A stretch of DNA of 7,572 bases from CAZVWJ01 sp964631325 (GCA_964631325.1 CAZVWJ010000083.1:1-7572), one strand, 5' to 3'. Counted from the first letter of the stretch, positions 1 through 6,455 are shown. Made by a program: numbers and translations. The notes: generated by a model not told the origin, from the letters alone.

Positions 1-207
1 GTTCTGGTTACAGATTGTTCCTTATCAGAAGCTCTCTCTACTAACCTCATTCTCGTCCAGCAGTCAATCGGGCACAACCAGTGGGAGCTGTAGAATTTAC
101 TCTGTAACTCCCCGATTGACTGCTGGACTCCGAGGTTTTGAGTCGTTTAAGAGCCATCCAGGCTCAAGACGACTCAAAAAATCCGGTTACCAGAAAGTGC
201 TTCTGAT
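1..207 (+). repeat. Structured intergenic repeat, copy A (three-way junction fold)
   Basis: Noncoding segment that folds as a three-way junction and shares its junction words with copies B and C. Outer stem P1 pairs ATCAGAAGC (24-32) with GCTTCTGAT (199-207), and after an internal loop TAACC (42-46) with GGTTA (185-189). Junction word CATTCTC is at 48-54. Stem P2 is a perfect 18-bp inverted repeat, GTCCAGCAGTCAATCGGG (55-72) with its complement at 111-128, enclosing 38 bases. Junction word TCCGAGG is at 129-135. Stem P3 pairs TTTTGAGTCGT (136-146) with ACGACTCAAAA (169-179), with an inner GAGCC/GGCTC pairing (151-155/161-165). Junction word AATCC (180-184) leads directly into the 3' strand of P1. 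A further 7-base complement, 2-8 with 189-195, competes with the inner P1 helix. The true left end may lie before the window. The + direction is assigned only by matching the word order in B and C; whether it acts as RNA or as DNA is unknown. Confidence 0.75.
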
Positions 208-341
208 TTGTAAAGAGAACTGTGGGAGAAGACATATAAAGAAATACTATATCTTTTTTTGCACAAATTATCCATGCCACTAAAAATATGTATCTTAATT
301 TTTTCCGTAATATTTTTTGAACAAATATTTAATAAAAAATC

Positions 342-370
342 TTGCACAAGTGTGTGAAATGATTTATATT
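342..370 (+). promoter_or_regulatory. Candidate sigma-70-type promoter for the 409-1793 gene pair
   Basis: TTGCAC (342-347) and TATATT (365-370) are separated by exactly 17 bases; the -10 box matches five of six consensus bases, the -35 box only three. Transcription would start near 377, giving a leader of about 30 bases before the ATG at 409. The surrounding stretch 208-408 is very AT-rich and otherwise holds nothing I can identify. Confidence 0.4.
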
Positions 371-408
371 TAACCTGGAGTCGGAATTGTGTCAGGGAGG
401 AGTTTAAA

Positions 409-558
409 ATGGGCAAATTAAGTCTTTTTTCACAGGCAATTAGTATCTCCCCTGTTTTATTTTACCACTCCTTTCAAAAACTGAGCCAGGAGTCCTCCGT
501 CCAAAAATTACTTCGAGCAAAATCACAGTCTACCCCGGGAGGGGATCAGCCATGTTAA
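409..558 (+). CDS. Small ORF, 49 aa, unknown function, translationally coupled to the next gene
   Basis: ATG at 409 is preceded by GGGAGGAG (395-402), a near-perfect ribosome binding site whose GGAGG core lies 8 bases upstream. The frame stays open for 49 codons and ends at TAA 556-558, so it overlaps the ATG (552) of the 413-aa gene by seven bases (ATGTTAA), a classic coupling arrangement. The product begins MGKLSLFSQAISISPVLFYH, a moderately hydrophobic, possibly amphipathic stretch of about 20 residues, followed by a polar, basic part (QKLLRAKSQ) and a short STPGGDQPC tail. It has one cysteine, at the last position, no clear membrane helix and no motif I recognise. CCCC (533-536) and GGGG (541-544) can form a small hairpin over the ribosome binding site of the downstream gene, and a ribosome finishing this ORF would open it. 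It could be a leader peptide rather than a functional small protein. The start signal is seen directly; the role is unknown. Confidence 0.55.
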   Translation: MGKLSLFSQAISISPVLFYHSFQKLSQESSVQKLLRAKSQSTPGGDQPC

Positions 559-1793
559 ATATAAGTCGAATAACTTCACAGATTGCACGGGCGCGGCAAA
601 TAGAAATGTATGGCGCACAACAACAGCAGAAAACCAAAGAAAAATATTTAGCGCTGAAAGATATACTCTCCTCTGATGAAAATCAATACCAGCCTTATAA
701 ACAGTCAGAATCAATTTATTCAGATCCGGGCCAGAACTCAGGGAAAGCAACCAACTACGGGGGGGCAACTCCACCCTGGGAAACCGGGGGAAACCAGACA
801 TCAGAGACTGAAACCAACGCCGGGAATACGGGACAAGGACAACCACAGGACGGCAACCAGTCCGGCGGTGGACAAGGCGCGGGCGAGGGAACCGGTGCAC
901 CTGAAGGGAGCTACACTAACCCCCCCGATATCCCCGGTCCAAACAGTCCTGAGGCCCCTACTCCTACCGATGAAACACCGGGGGACGCGGGCGAGGGTGG
1001 CAGTAACGAGGGCTCGGACTGGGATTCCGTGCCAATGCCAACTCAACCCGGGCCCGGAGAAGCACCTCCGCCAACAACCGAAGTCCCCGAGGGCTGGGAA
1101 GGCGGTGAAGCCGGGGGGGACGACTGGGTCCCCGGTTCCAACGATACAGGTGAAACAGCGCCGGCGCCCGACAGTGAGACAGTAAATAGCGGGGAAAATC
1201 AACCCACAGGCGGTGAAACACAGGCGGAAGCACCGGCTGAGAATAACACCGGAAACACCGGCGGAACCGAAGAAAGCGGATGGGGCTGGGGAGAAAACGC
1301 CTACAACACCGTCCGGGATACTGTCCAGGAAATTGGAGAACAGGTTCAGGAGACTTTCGAAGAAGCGGAAGGGACTGCCCGGGCGGCCCTGGACCAACCG
1401 GCAAACGAAACTGGAGAGAATACGGGAGCAAACACGCAACAACAAAATGAGGTGCCCGGCTGGGCACAGCGAGCCCAACAATCCGCCCAGGACTTTGAAC
1501 AGGAAGTTGGAAACATTCAAGAAGAAGCCCAGGAGACAGCCAATTGGATGGCCGAACAAACCGAAGCAGGTACGAACACCGAAACTACAACCCCGGCAGA
1601 AAATTCAAACCAAAACACAGAAACGGCTGAAACCGACACAAACACCACTCAACAGCAAGCTAACACTCAACAACAGGCAAACACCAACCGGGGCGGAGCC
1701 GCTGAGCAGGCCGAACAGGCTTATCAAACCGCGATGGAAGACTTTCGCAATATTGAGAACCAGGCCCGGGAGACAATAAATCAAGTTTTCTAA
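552..1793 (+). CDS. Acidic low-complexity protein, 413 aa, with three C-terminal helical segments; unknown function
   Basis: I do not recognise this protein. The start is supported by GGGAGGGG (537-544) seven bases upstream of the ATG. No signal peptide or membrane segment is visible, so it is probably cytoplasmic. Residues 1-40 form a predicted helix with several Arg/Lys and a QQQQ run. Residues about 41-245 are disordered and rich in Gly, Pro, Glu, Thr, Asn and Asp. Three amphipathic helical stretches follow, about 246-281 (starting GENAYNTVRDTVQEIGEQ), 303-337 (GWAQRAQQSAQDFEQEV) and 382-413 (AAEQAEQAYQTAMEDFRNI), separated by Asn/Thr/Gln linkers. It contains no cysteine and no lysine after residue 65, and is strongly acidic, as in salt-adapted proteins. 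The alternating Ala/Glu/Gln helices recall LEA-type protective proteins or coiled-coil assembly domains, but this is only a resemblance. Codons are GC-rich compared with the AT-rich flank. A 252-codon opposite-strand frame (801-1559) is judged to be a shadow. It converges with the ATPase gene, 62 bases away. Confidence 0.8.
   Translation: MLNISRITSQIARARQIEMYGAQQQQKTKEKYLALKDILSSDENQYQPYKQSESIYSDPGQNSGKATNYGGATPPWETGGNQTSETETNAGNTGQGQPQDGNQSGGGQGAGEGTGAPEGSYTNPPDIPGPNSPEAPTPTDETPGDAGEGGSNEGSDWDSVPMPTQPGPGEAPPPTTEVPEGWEGGEAGGDDWVPGSNDTGETAPAPDSETVNSGENQPTGGETQAEAPAENNTGNTGGTEESGWGWGENAYNTVRDTVQEIGEQVQETFEEAEGTARAALDQPANETGENTGANTQQQNEVPGWAQRAQQSAQDFEQEVGNIQEEAQETANWMAEQTEAGTNTETTTPAENSNQNTETAETDTNTTQQQANTQQQANTNRGGAAEQAEQAYQTAMEDFRNIENQARETINQVF
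1647..1682 (+). repeat. Two tandem 18-bp units encoding TQQQAN twice
   Basis: ACTCAACAGCAAGCTAAC (1647-1664) is followed directly by ACTCAACAACAGGCAAAC (1665-1682), 15 of 18 bases identical and in frame, giving TQQQANTQQQAN in the linker before the last helix of the 413-aa protein. The differences are consistent with an old duplication in low-complexity coding DNA. Confidence 0.75.
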
Positions 1794-1796
1794 ATT

Positions 1797-1819
1797 AAAC
1801 CCCCAGCACCGGTTTTTTT
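1797..1819 (+). terminator. Weak possible terminator after the 413-aa gene
   Basis: AAACC (1797-1801) can pair with GGTTT (1811-1815) across a 9-base loop, followed by TTTT, starting four bases after the stop codon. The stem is only 5 bp, so termination would be weak. No better structure exists in the 62-base gap between the two converging genes, and nothing convincing terminates the - strand ATPase gene here. Confidence 0.25.
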
Positions 1820-1855
1820 GGAAGCGGAGAAAACACCAACTACTGGGCTTAAGAG

Positions 1856-4576
1856 TTAATTACCAACCGGGAAAATATTAACGGGTAGAAACTTCAGGAA
1901 CTGGCCTATCACCACAGGCACAAGGCTCATTCCCGCCACTAATATCCAACCTTTAAATCCGGGATTCACAATTGACAGAACTGAAGCCAGTGGTGGAATT
2001 ACAGCGACCGCTGTCAGCAGACCCACGCAGAGGACCAGCGCTCCCCAGACATAGGGATTAGTAACTACGTTATTTTGAAATAAAGAAGTTCCCTGGTTGC
2101 GCATATTAAAGACGTGCCAGAGCTGGGTCAAAGCCAGGGTATAAAATGAAATTGTAATCGCCGGGCCCGGTTCCCCGTCCACCTGCGCCGGATAACCGGC
2201 AGCCAGAGCCAGCGCCAGGGTGCCCAGGACGGTGGCAGTTAGAATAGCCCCGTAGCCTCCAATACTGAACCAGTGCTTGAAACCCACTATTGAAGACTTC
2301 GGATCCCGGGGCGGCTGGTGCATAATTTCCTCTTCACTCTCCCCCATGCCCAGGGCCAGGGCGGGAAACACGTCAGTCACCAGGTTTAAAAACAATATCT
2401 GCAGGGGTAAAATAGGCAGAGGTATATTAGCTACTGAGGCCAGGCCAACGGCAAGTATTTCACTAATATTACAGGATAGCAAGTAAAGGACAAAGGAACG
2501 AATATTATTAAAAATCGTCCGGCCCTGCTCAATTGCCGCCACAATGGTTGAAAACGCATCATCGGTCAGAACCATGTCGGCCGCGTCCTGGGCCACCTGG
2601 GTGCCCCGCTGACCCATTGCCACGCCGATATCCGCCTTTTTCAAGGCCGGGGCATCGTTTACTCCGTCACCGGTCATCGCCACCACCGAACCACTTCCTT
2701 GGTGGAGATCAATCAGGTTTAGTTTTTGGGCCGGACTAACCCTGGCAAAAATATTTATGCCCAGCAATTCCCCTCTCTGGTCCGGGGTTAGTTCCTCCGG
2801 ATTCTCCAGCACTCGACCCTCCTTCACCGGTGCATTTTCTTTCTCTACCAGTCCTACCTCTTCTCCAATTCGGCGGGCGGTTACGGGATGATCACCGGTA
2901 ACCATTATAGTCCGCAAGCCCGCCCCCTGGCAACGGTCCAGAACTGCTCTCATTTCTTTGCGCGGCGGATCGAGAAAAGCAACCAGTCCCTGGAAAACCA
3001 ATTCCTCATAGGGATCTTCAAAATCAGTTCCAGAAACACGAGTTGCCAGGGCAAGGACCCGCAGTCCTTCCTCAGCCAGGCTTCGGCTTTTTTCAAGCCA
3101 CTTCTCTTTTTCAACATTGCTCAGCGGTTGTTCTTTCCCATTCGAACTCGCATGGTATTCAGAATTTTTCAGCACTGACTCCGGGGCTCCTTTTACCGCC
3201 AACCGGTATCCACCTTCATTCAGTTCGTGAACTGTTCCCATCATTTTCTGATCAGAATTGAAGGCATACTCATCTATTTCCGGATATTCTTCAAGTAACT
3301 CTTCTCTTGGCATCTCCGCTTTTCGCCCGGCAACGAGGAGGGCTACTTCCAGCGGTTCTCCAACCGGCTCATCATTATCCGGCAGAGAAGCATTGTTGCA
3401 GAGTATTCCCGTTTTTAAAGCTTCGGTGAGAGCATTGTTTTCCCCGGGAAGGAATTGTTCATCTCCAACTTTAAAATCCCCCTCTGTAGACAACCCTTTA
3501 CCGGTTACCTCTACCTCAGTCTCCGGCAGTATAAATCGAGTCACAGTCAGGCGGTTTTCAGTTAAAGTTCCAGTTTTATCGGTACAGATTATTCCCGTGG
3601 AACCAAGTGTTTCCACTGCTGAAAGCCGACGTATCAAGGCGTGCCGCCGGGCCATTCTCAGCATTCCTCTGGCCAGGGCAATTGTGGCCACAATTGGTAG
3701 TCCCTCCGGAATTGCAGCCACGGCCAGGGCTATCCCGGTTTCGACCATGAGAATAAACTCTTTTCCCACCAATACTCCACTGACAGTGACCAGCAGGGCA
3801 ACAAATAAAGTCAGCCAGATTAATTTATGACCGAGCTGTTCGAGCCGCTCTTCCAGGGGGGTAACTTCTTCTTCGGCCGATTCAACAAGGGAACTGATCT
3901 GACCCAGCTCAGTGTCTGGACCGGTGGCTACAACTACTGCTTCCCCCGAACCACGGGTAATAGCAGTTCCTTTAAAAAGCATATTTACCCGCTCTGCAAG
4001 TGAAGCTTCTTTTTTCAGGGAAGTCTCTGTTTTTTCAACCGGGACAGATTCTCCGGTTAAAACAGACTCATCTGCCTGAAGATTATTGGCCTCCAACAAA
4101 CGAAGATCCGCTGAAACCACATCTCCCGCTTCAAAAATTACCACGTCACCGACAACAAGTTCTTCAGCCGGTATTTTTTTTATCTCCCCCCCACGTCTCA
4201 CTGTTGCTTCAACCTTTCCCAGCTCACGAAGAGCCTCCATTGAGCGGACCGCCTGGATTTCCACAAAAAAGCCGATACCAGCGTTAATCAAGATAACTGC
4301 CAGGATAGCTGCTGCCTCAATTTGCTCACCGGCTGCAAAAGCCACCACCCCCGCAATTAAGAGGAGCACTACAATTAAGCTCTTAAATTGCTCAAGCAAA
4401 ATTGTCCAGGCACTGCGCTGCTCCTTCTTTCGGGTCTGATTTGGACCATACTTTTGTCTTTTCTTTTCTACTTCAGCCGGAGAAAGTCCCCCGGCAATAT
4501 CAACTGACAGACGAGAAATCAGGGTTTGTACTTCCCCGGTCCAGGGTTCTGACAGGTGAAGATCTTCTTTATCCAT
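1856..4576 (-). CDS. P2-type (SERCA/PMR1-like) cation-transporting P-type ATPase, probable calcium pump
   Basis: Integral-membrane pump that uses ATP to export a cation; calcium is the likely substrate. The 906-aa length is normal and all family landmarks are present. An N-terminal cation-ATPase domain covers about 10-75. Membrane helices M1-M2 lie near 57-105, and the actuator-domain TGES is at 174-177. M3-M4 lie near 250-302 and carry PEGLP (290-294). The phosphorylation motif DKTGT has its aspartate at 333, KGAPE (462-466) marks the nucleotide domain, TGD is at 560-562 and TGDGVNDAP at 635-643. M5-M10 occupy about 690-896. Calcium-site residues of SERCA have counterparts in M4 (E291), M5 (N703, E706) and M6 (N731, T734, D735), but the M8 glutamate appears to be Q818, as in plasma-membrane pumps. 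This hints at a changed first site. ATG is preceded by GGAGG (4585-4589) with 8-base spacing. No clear promoter is seen upstream. It is probably transcribed alone, separated from the reductase gene by a structured 380-base gap. Export of another cation such as sodium cannot be excluded. Confidence 0.93.
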   Translation of the reverse strand: MDKEDLHLSEPWTGEVQTLISRLSVDIAGGLSPAEVEKKRQKYGPNQTRKKEQRSAWTILLEQFKSLIVVLLLIAGVVAFAAGEQIEAAAILAVILINAGIGFFVEIQAVRSMEALRELGKVEATVRRGGEIKKIPAEELVVGDVVIFEAGDVVSADLRLLEANNLQADESVLTGESVPVEKTETSLKKEASLAERVNMLFKGTAITRGSGEAVVVATGPDTELGQISSLVESAEEEVTPLEERLEQLGHKLIWLTLFVALLVTVSGVLVGKEFILMVETGIALAVAAIPEGLPIVATIALARGMLRMARRHALIRRLSAVETLGSTGIICTDKTGTLTENRLTVTRFILPETEVEVTGKGLSTEGDFKVGDEQFLPGENNALTEALKTGILCNNASLPDNDEPVGEPLEVALLVAGRKAEMPREELLEEYPEIDEYAFNSDQKMMGTVHELNEGGYRLAVKGAPESVLKNSEYHASSNGKEQPLSNVEKEKWLEKSRSLAEEGLRVLALATRVSGTDFEDPYEELVFQGLVAFLDPPRKEMRAVLDRCQGAGLRTIMVTGDHPVTARRIGEEVGLVEKENAPVKEGRVLENPEELTPDQRGELLGINIFARVSPAQKLNLIDLHQGSGSVVAMTGDGVNDAPALKKADIGVAMGQRGTQVAQDAADMVLTDDAFSTIVAAIEQGRTIFNNIRSFVLYLLSCNISEILAVGLASVANIPLPILPLQILFLNLVTDVFPALALGMGESEEEIMHQPPRDPKSSIVGFKHWFSIGGYGAILTATVLGTLALALAAGYPAQVDGEPGPAITISFYTLALTQLWHVFNMRNQGTSLFQNNVVTNPYVWGALVLCVGLLTAVAVIPPLASVLSIVNPGFKGWILVAGMSLVPVVIGQFLKFLPVNIFPVGN

Positions 4577-4627
4577 AGATTATTCCTCCAATGAGATGAA
4601 TCACTGTAAATATTTAACCCTAAATTG

Positions 4628-4783
4628 AGCGATTCTATGGTAAGTCTGCAAGATATCACCTGTTTCTATCATTCTCGACAACTTCGTGTTGTCTCCGAGG
4701 TATACAGCCTCTGGACCGCCTCCTGCGGCCCAATACAGGGCTGTATAAATCCAGAAACAGGACATCTTACATCCTCACCATAG
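4628..4783 (+). repeat. Structured intergenic repeat, copy B (three-way junction fold)
   Basis: Same architecture as copy A with different stem sequences. P1 pairs CCTGTTTCT (4659-4667) with AGAAACAGG (4753-4761), extended through AGAT/ATCT (4651-4654/4764-4767) and CTATGGT/ACCATAG (4635-4641/4777-4783). CATTCTC is at 4670-4676. P2 is GACAAC (4677-4682) with GTTGTC (4688-4693) closing a TTCGT loop. TCCGAGG is at 4694-4700. P3 pairs TATACAGCC (4701-4709) with GGCTGTATA (4739-4747) and encloses a small CCGC/GCGG hairpin (4716-4719/4725-4728). AATCC (4748-4752) runs straight into the P1 3' strand. The left end AGCGATTC (4628-4635) is a near-match inverted copy of the end of copy C. Found in the gap upstream of the ATPase gene and antisense to it. 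Confidence 0.8.
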
Positions 4784-4805
4784 CGGTGAAGAGAAGAACA
4801 TATTG

Positions 4806-4922
4806 CTCTCCGGTGGATTTTTGTATTCCTCTGGATTCATGAGGAATCCGAATAGAGGAATACATACCTCAGAGCAGCCGGGATGGCTGCGAGAATGAGT
4901 CTCACCGGGAGTATGATTCGCT
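4806..4922 (-). repeat. Structured intergenic repeat, copy C (inverted relative to B)
   Basis: Read on the - strand, this copy starts AGCGAATCATACTCCC (4922-4907). P1 pairs CCGGT with ACCGG (4908-4904/4814-4810), extended by CTC/GAG with one bulged base. CATTCTC is at 4897-4891. P2 is GCAGCC with GGCTGC (4890-4885/4879-4874). TCTGAGG is at 4873-4867. P3 pairs TGTATTCCTCT with AGAGGAATACA (4864-4854/4832-4822) and encloses a GGATTC/GAATCC hairpin. AATCC (4819-4815) again touches P1 directly. Lying 31 bases downstream of the reductase stop on the same strand, it could be part of that transcript's 3' region, or an upstream element for the ATPase gene; its tail-to-tail pairing with B suggests a composite inserted unit instead. 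Confidence 0.8.
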
Positions 4923-4956
4923 GTTATGGGAAAGACGCTAAAAAAGCACAAATCAA

Positions 4957-5937
4957 TTAAGTCCCCAGCGGCGAAGACCCTTCCAGGGATTTTCGGTTAT
5001 GAGTTTGTTCAAAATCAAGTTCCGGGCCTACCGGAATAATTCTATGAGGATTAATATCCTCGTGGCTTCGGTAGTAGTGTTCCTTAACGTGTTCCATATT
5101 ACACACCGCAGCCACGCCGGGAAGCTGATATAATTCCAGCAAATAATTCCACAGATTAGGATAATCAACTATGCGGCGTAAATTACACTTAAAATGCGAG
5201 TAATAAACTGCGTCAAATCGGTAAAGGGTGGTAAACATACATATATCAGCTTCCGTCAACACCGGACCACAGAGATAACGTTGCTCCGCCAGCACTCCCT
5301 CCCAGCGATCAAGAGCTTCAAATAGCTCCTTCACTGCCGTTTCATAGGCTTCCTGGGTCGAAGCAAATCCGGCCCGGTAAACACCATTGTTAATCGGCTG
5401 GTAAATTTCCTCAATCACTTCATCAATCCGTTCCCTGTATTCTCCCGGATAAAGATCTACATCATTTGTCGCCAATTTATCAAACTCAGTGTCCAGAAAA
5501 CGCATTATTTCCAGGGATTCGTTGTTTACTATAGTTTCTTTCTTTTTGTCCCATAAGACCGGGACTGTTACCCGGCCCGTGTATTCTGAATCCGCCTTTT
5601 GATACACTTCCCGCAAATACTGGGCGTCATTTACGGTATCGGGAATACAGCCTTCCCGTTCAGAAAATTCCCAGCCTTCTTCACTCATGTAAGGATCGAC
5701 AACAGAAAGAGATATAGCGTCCTCGAGTCCTTTGAGAGCCCGCATAATTACGGTCCGGCTGGCCCACGGGCAGGCCCAGCTAATATAAAGATGATATCGC
5801 CCCGATTCCGGGAAAAAAGTTGTCGTCCCGGAAACAGATATTTTCGACCGGAAAGTAGTTTTTTCCCGCTGAAAATTTCCATTCTCATCCCGGGGCCAAC
5901 CTTCTTTATGCCACTTTCCCTCTACCATCACTCCCAT
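4957..5937 (-). CDS. yqjG: Glutathionyl-hydroquinone reductase (Xi-class glutathione S-transferase)
   Basis: Cytoplasmic thiol-transferase that reduces glutathionyl-hydroquinones to hydroquinones, as known for the YqjG/PcpF/ECM4 family. The 326-aa length matches the family. A thioredoxin-fold domain carries the diagnostic CPWA motif (C56-A59), whose cysteine is the catalytic nucleophile. VPVLWD (from V125) provides the cis-proline and NNES (138-141) the expected thiol-ligand contact. The all-helical C-terminal domain contains NNGVYRAGFA (183-192), with an expected active-site tyrosine, and the signature HYYRSH followed by INPHRIIPVGP near the end. I chose ATG at 5937 because GGGAG lies 8 bases before it. 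An in-frame GTG nine bases upstream (5946) has no properly spaced binding site. A TATAAT box lies about 44 bases upstream. If the host lacks glutathione, another low-molecular-weight thiol may be used; that is inference. Confidence 0.93.
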   Translation of the reverse strand: MGVMVEGKWHKEGWPRDENGNFQREKTTFRSKISVSGTTTFFPESGRYHLYISWACPWASRTVIMRALKGLEDAISLSVVDPYMSEEGWEFSEREGCIPDTVNDAQYLREVYQKADSEYTGRVTVPVLWDKKKETIVNNESLEIMRFLDTEFDKLATNDVDLYPGEYRERIDEVIEEIYQPINNGVYRAGFASTQEAYETAVKELFEALDRWEGVLAEQRYLCGPVLTEADICMFTTLYRFDAVYYSHFKCNLRRIVDYPNLWNYLLELYQLPGVAAVCNMEHVKEHYYRSHEDINPHRIIPVGPELDFEQTHNRKSLEGSSPLGT

Positions 5938-5980
5938 ATCTATCACTCCCGCTGGACTGAGACTTTTTACAGTTTTACAG

Positions 5981-5986
5981 ATTATA
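5981..5986 (-). promoter_or_regulatory. Candidate -10 box of the reductase gene
   Basis: A perfect TATAAT reads on the - strand at 5986-5981, placing a start site near 5974 and a leader of roughly 35 bases before the ATG at 5937. No good -35 match lies 16-18 bases upstream, so an activator may be needed. The region 5938-6182 between the divergent reductase and cold-shock genes holds both of their promoters. Confidence 0.45.
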
Positions 5987-6051
5987 GCCTAAAATCCTCC
6001 AAACTTATAACCCACTGTGCATTAAAATTTGCAGTTTTGAAAAAGATGGTT

Positions 6052-6078
6052 TTGATTTCTGTAGAAAAAGTGTATACT
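6052..6078 (+). promoter_or_regulatory. Candidate promoter of the cold-shock gene
   Basis: TATACT (6073-6078) matches the -10 consensus at five of six positions. TTGATT (6052-6057) is a fair -35 box with a short 15-base spacer; TTTTGA two bases earlier gives the ideal 17 but a poorer match. Initiation near 6085 would give a leader of about 98 bases, which fits the long leaders known for cold-shock mRNAs. Confidence 0.45.
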
Positions 6079-6128
6079 TTTATTCTGTTTGATTGAACTT
6101 CCTGGTTTGAACACGCGTGATTGCAACA

Positions 6129-6185
6129 CATTACGGTGGTCAAAGCTTGTGAAGTAATTTTTGTAATAAGGAGGTTACCGTAATG
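6129..6185 (+). promoter_or_regulatory. Leader hairpin that masks the cold-shock gene's start codon
   Basis: CATTACGGT (6129-6137) is a perfect 9-base complement of ACCGTAATG (6177-6185), whose last three bases are the start codon. The ribosome binding site AAGGAGG (6168-6174) sits in the 39-base loop, three bases from the stem. The structure could control initiation with temperature or by competing folds, as established for the cspA leader of Escherichia coli; here this is inferred from pairing alone. Confidence 0.5.
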
Positions 6186-6386
6186 GAAACAGGTACCGTC
6201 AAATGGTTCAATGATGACAAAGGTTTCGGTTTCATTGAACAGGAAGTCGGTGAGGATGTCTTCGTCCATTACTCGGATATCGAGGCTGAAGGTTTCAAGA
6301 GCCTTGATGAGGGTGACGAAGTTGAATTTGAGCTGGAAGAGACTGAAAAAGGTCTTGCAGCTACAAATGTTAAGCTTACCGGCTAA
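6183..6386 (+). CDS. cspA: Cold-shock protein (CspA family RNA chaperone)
   Basis: Single-domain cold-shock protein of 67 aa, the usual length, that binds single-stranded RNA and DNA and melts RNA structure. The OB-fold nucleic-acid motifs are intact: W8 and F9 in VKWFN, RNP1 KGFGFI (13-18) and RNP2 VFVHY (26-30), where many relatives have VFVHF. The chain is very acidic, with long Glu/Asp runs such as DEGDEVEFELEE (42-53), in keeping with a salt-adapted host. The start is fixed by AAGGAGG (6168-6174) eight bases upstream. It is monocistronic, with its own candidate promoter, a long leader whose hairpin covers the start codon, and a strong terminator 34 bases after the stop. The paralogue letter cannot be decided; the symbol is a family label. 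Confidence 0.95.
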   Translation: METGTVKWFNDDKGFGFIEQEVGEDVFVHYSDIEAEGFKSLDEGDEVEFELEETEKGLAATNVKLTG

Positions 6387-6419
6387 TCCTCAACTGGCTA
6401 ATTAATAATTGAATAAACT

Positions 6420-6455
6420 CCCCTATCCCTGCAGGGATAGGGGTTTTTATTTTTT
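6420..6455 (+). terminator. Strong rho-independent terminator of the cold-shock gene
   Basis: CCCCTATCCC (6420-6429) pairs perfectly with GGGATAGGGG (6434-6443) across a TGCA loop, followed by TTTTTATTTTTT (6444-6455). A 10-bp stem plus T tract is a textbook terminator. Confidence 0.95.

Noticed and set aside
55..128. CRISPR repeat or insertion-sequence ends
   Set aside because: There is a single inverted pair with no regular array of direct repeats, no transposase gene and no target duplication seen; the junction words tie it to the structured repeat family instead.
136..180. Hairpin 136-179 as a rho-independent terminator
   Set aside because: The stem is followed by an A tract on the + strand and by CC on the - strand, with no T tract after it on either strand; it is better explained as stem P3 of the repeat.
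174..416. 80-codon - strand frame in the AT-rich leader
   Set aside because: It overlaps repeat copy A and the start of the well-supported small ORF, with no ribosome binding site or recognisable domain.
801..1559. 252-codon open frame on the - strand opposite the 413-aa gene
   Set aside because: No ribosome binding site was found for it, its composition is Cys/Phe/Arg-rich as expected from the complement of Gly/Pro/Glu codons, and the + strand frame has a good start signal.
1213..1779. 188-codon + strand frame inside the 413-aa gene
   Set aside because: Arg/Lys/Pro-rich shadow in another frame with no independent start signal.
5938..5946. GTG at 5946 as start of the reductase
   Set aside because: GGGAG would lie directly against this GTG, while it is correctly spaced for the ATG at 5937.
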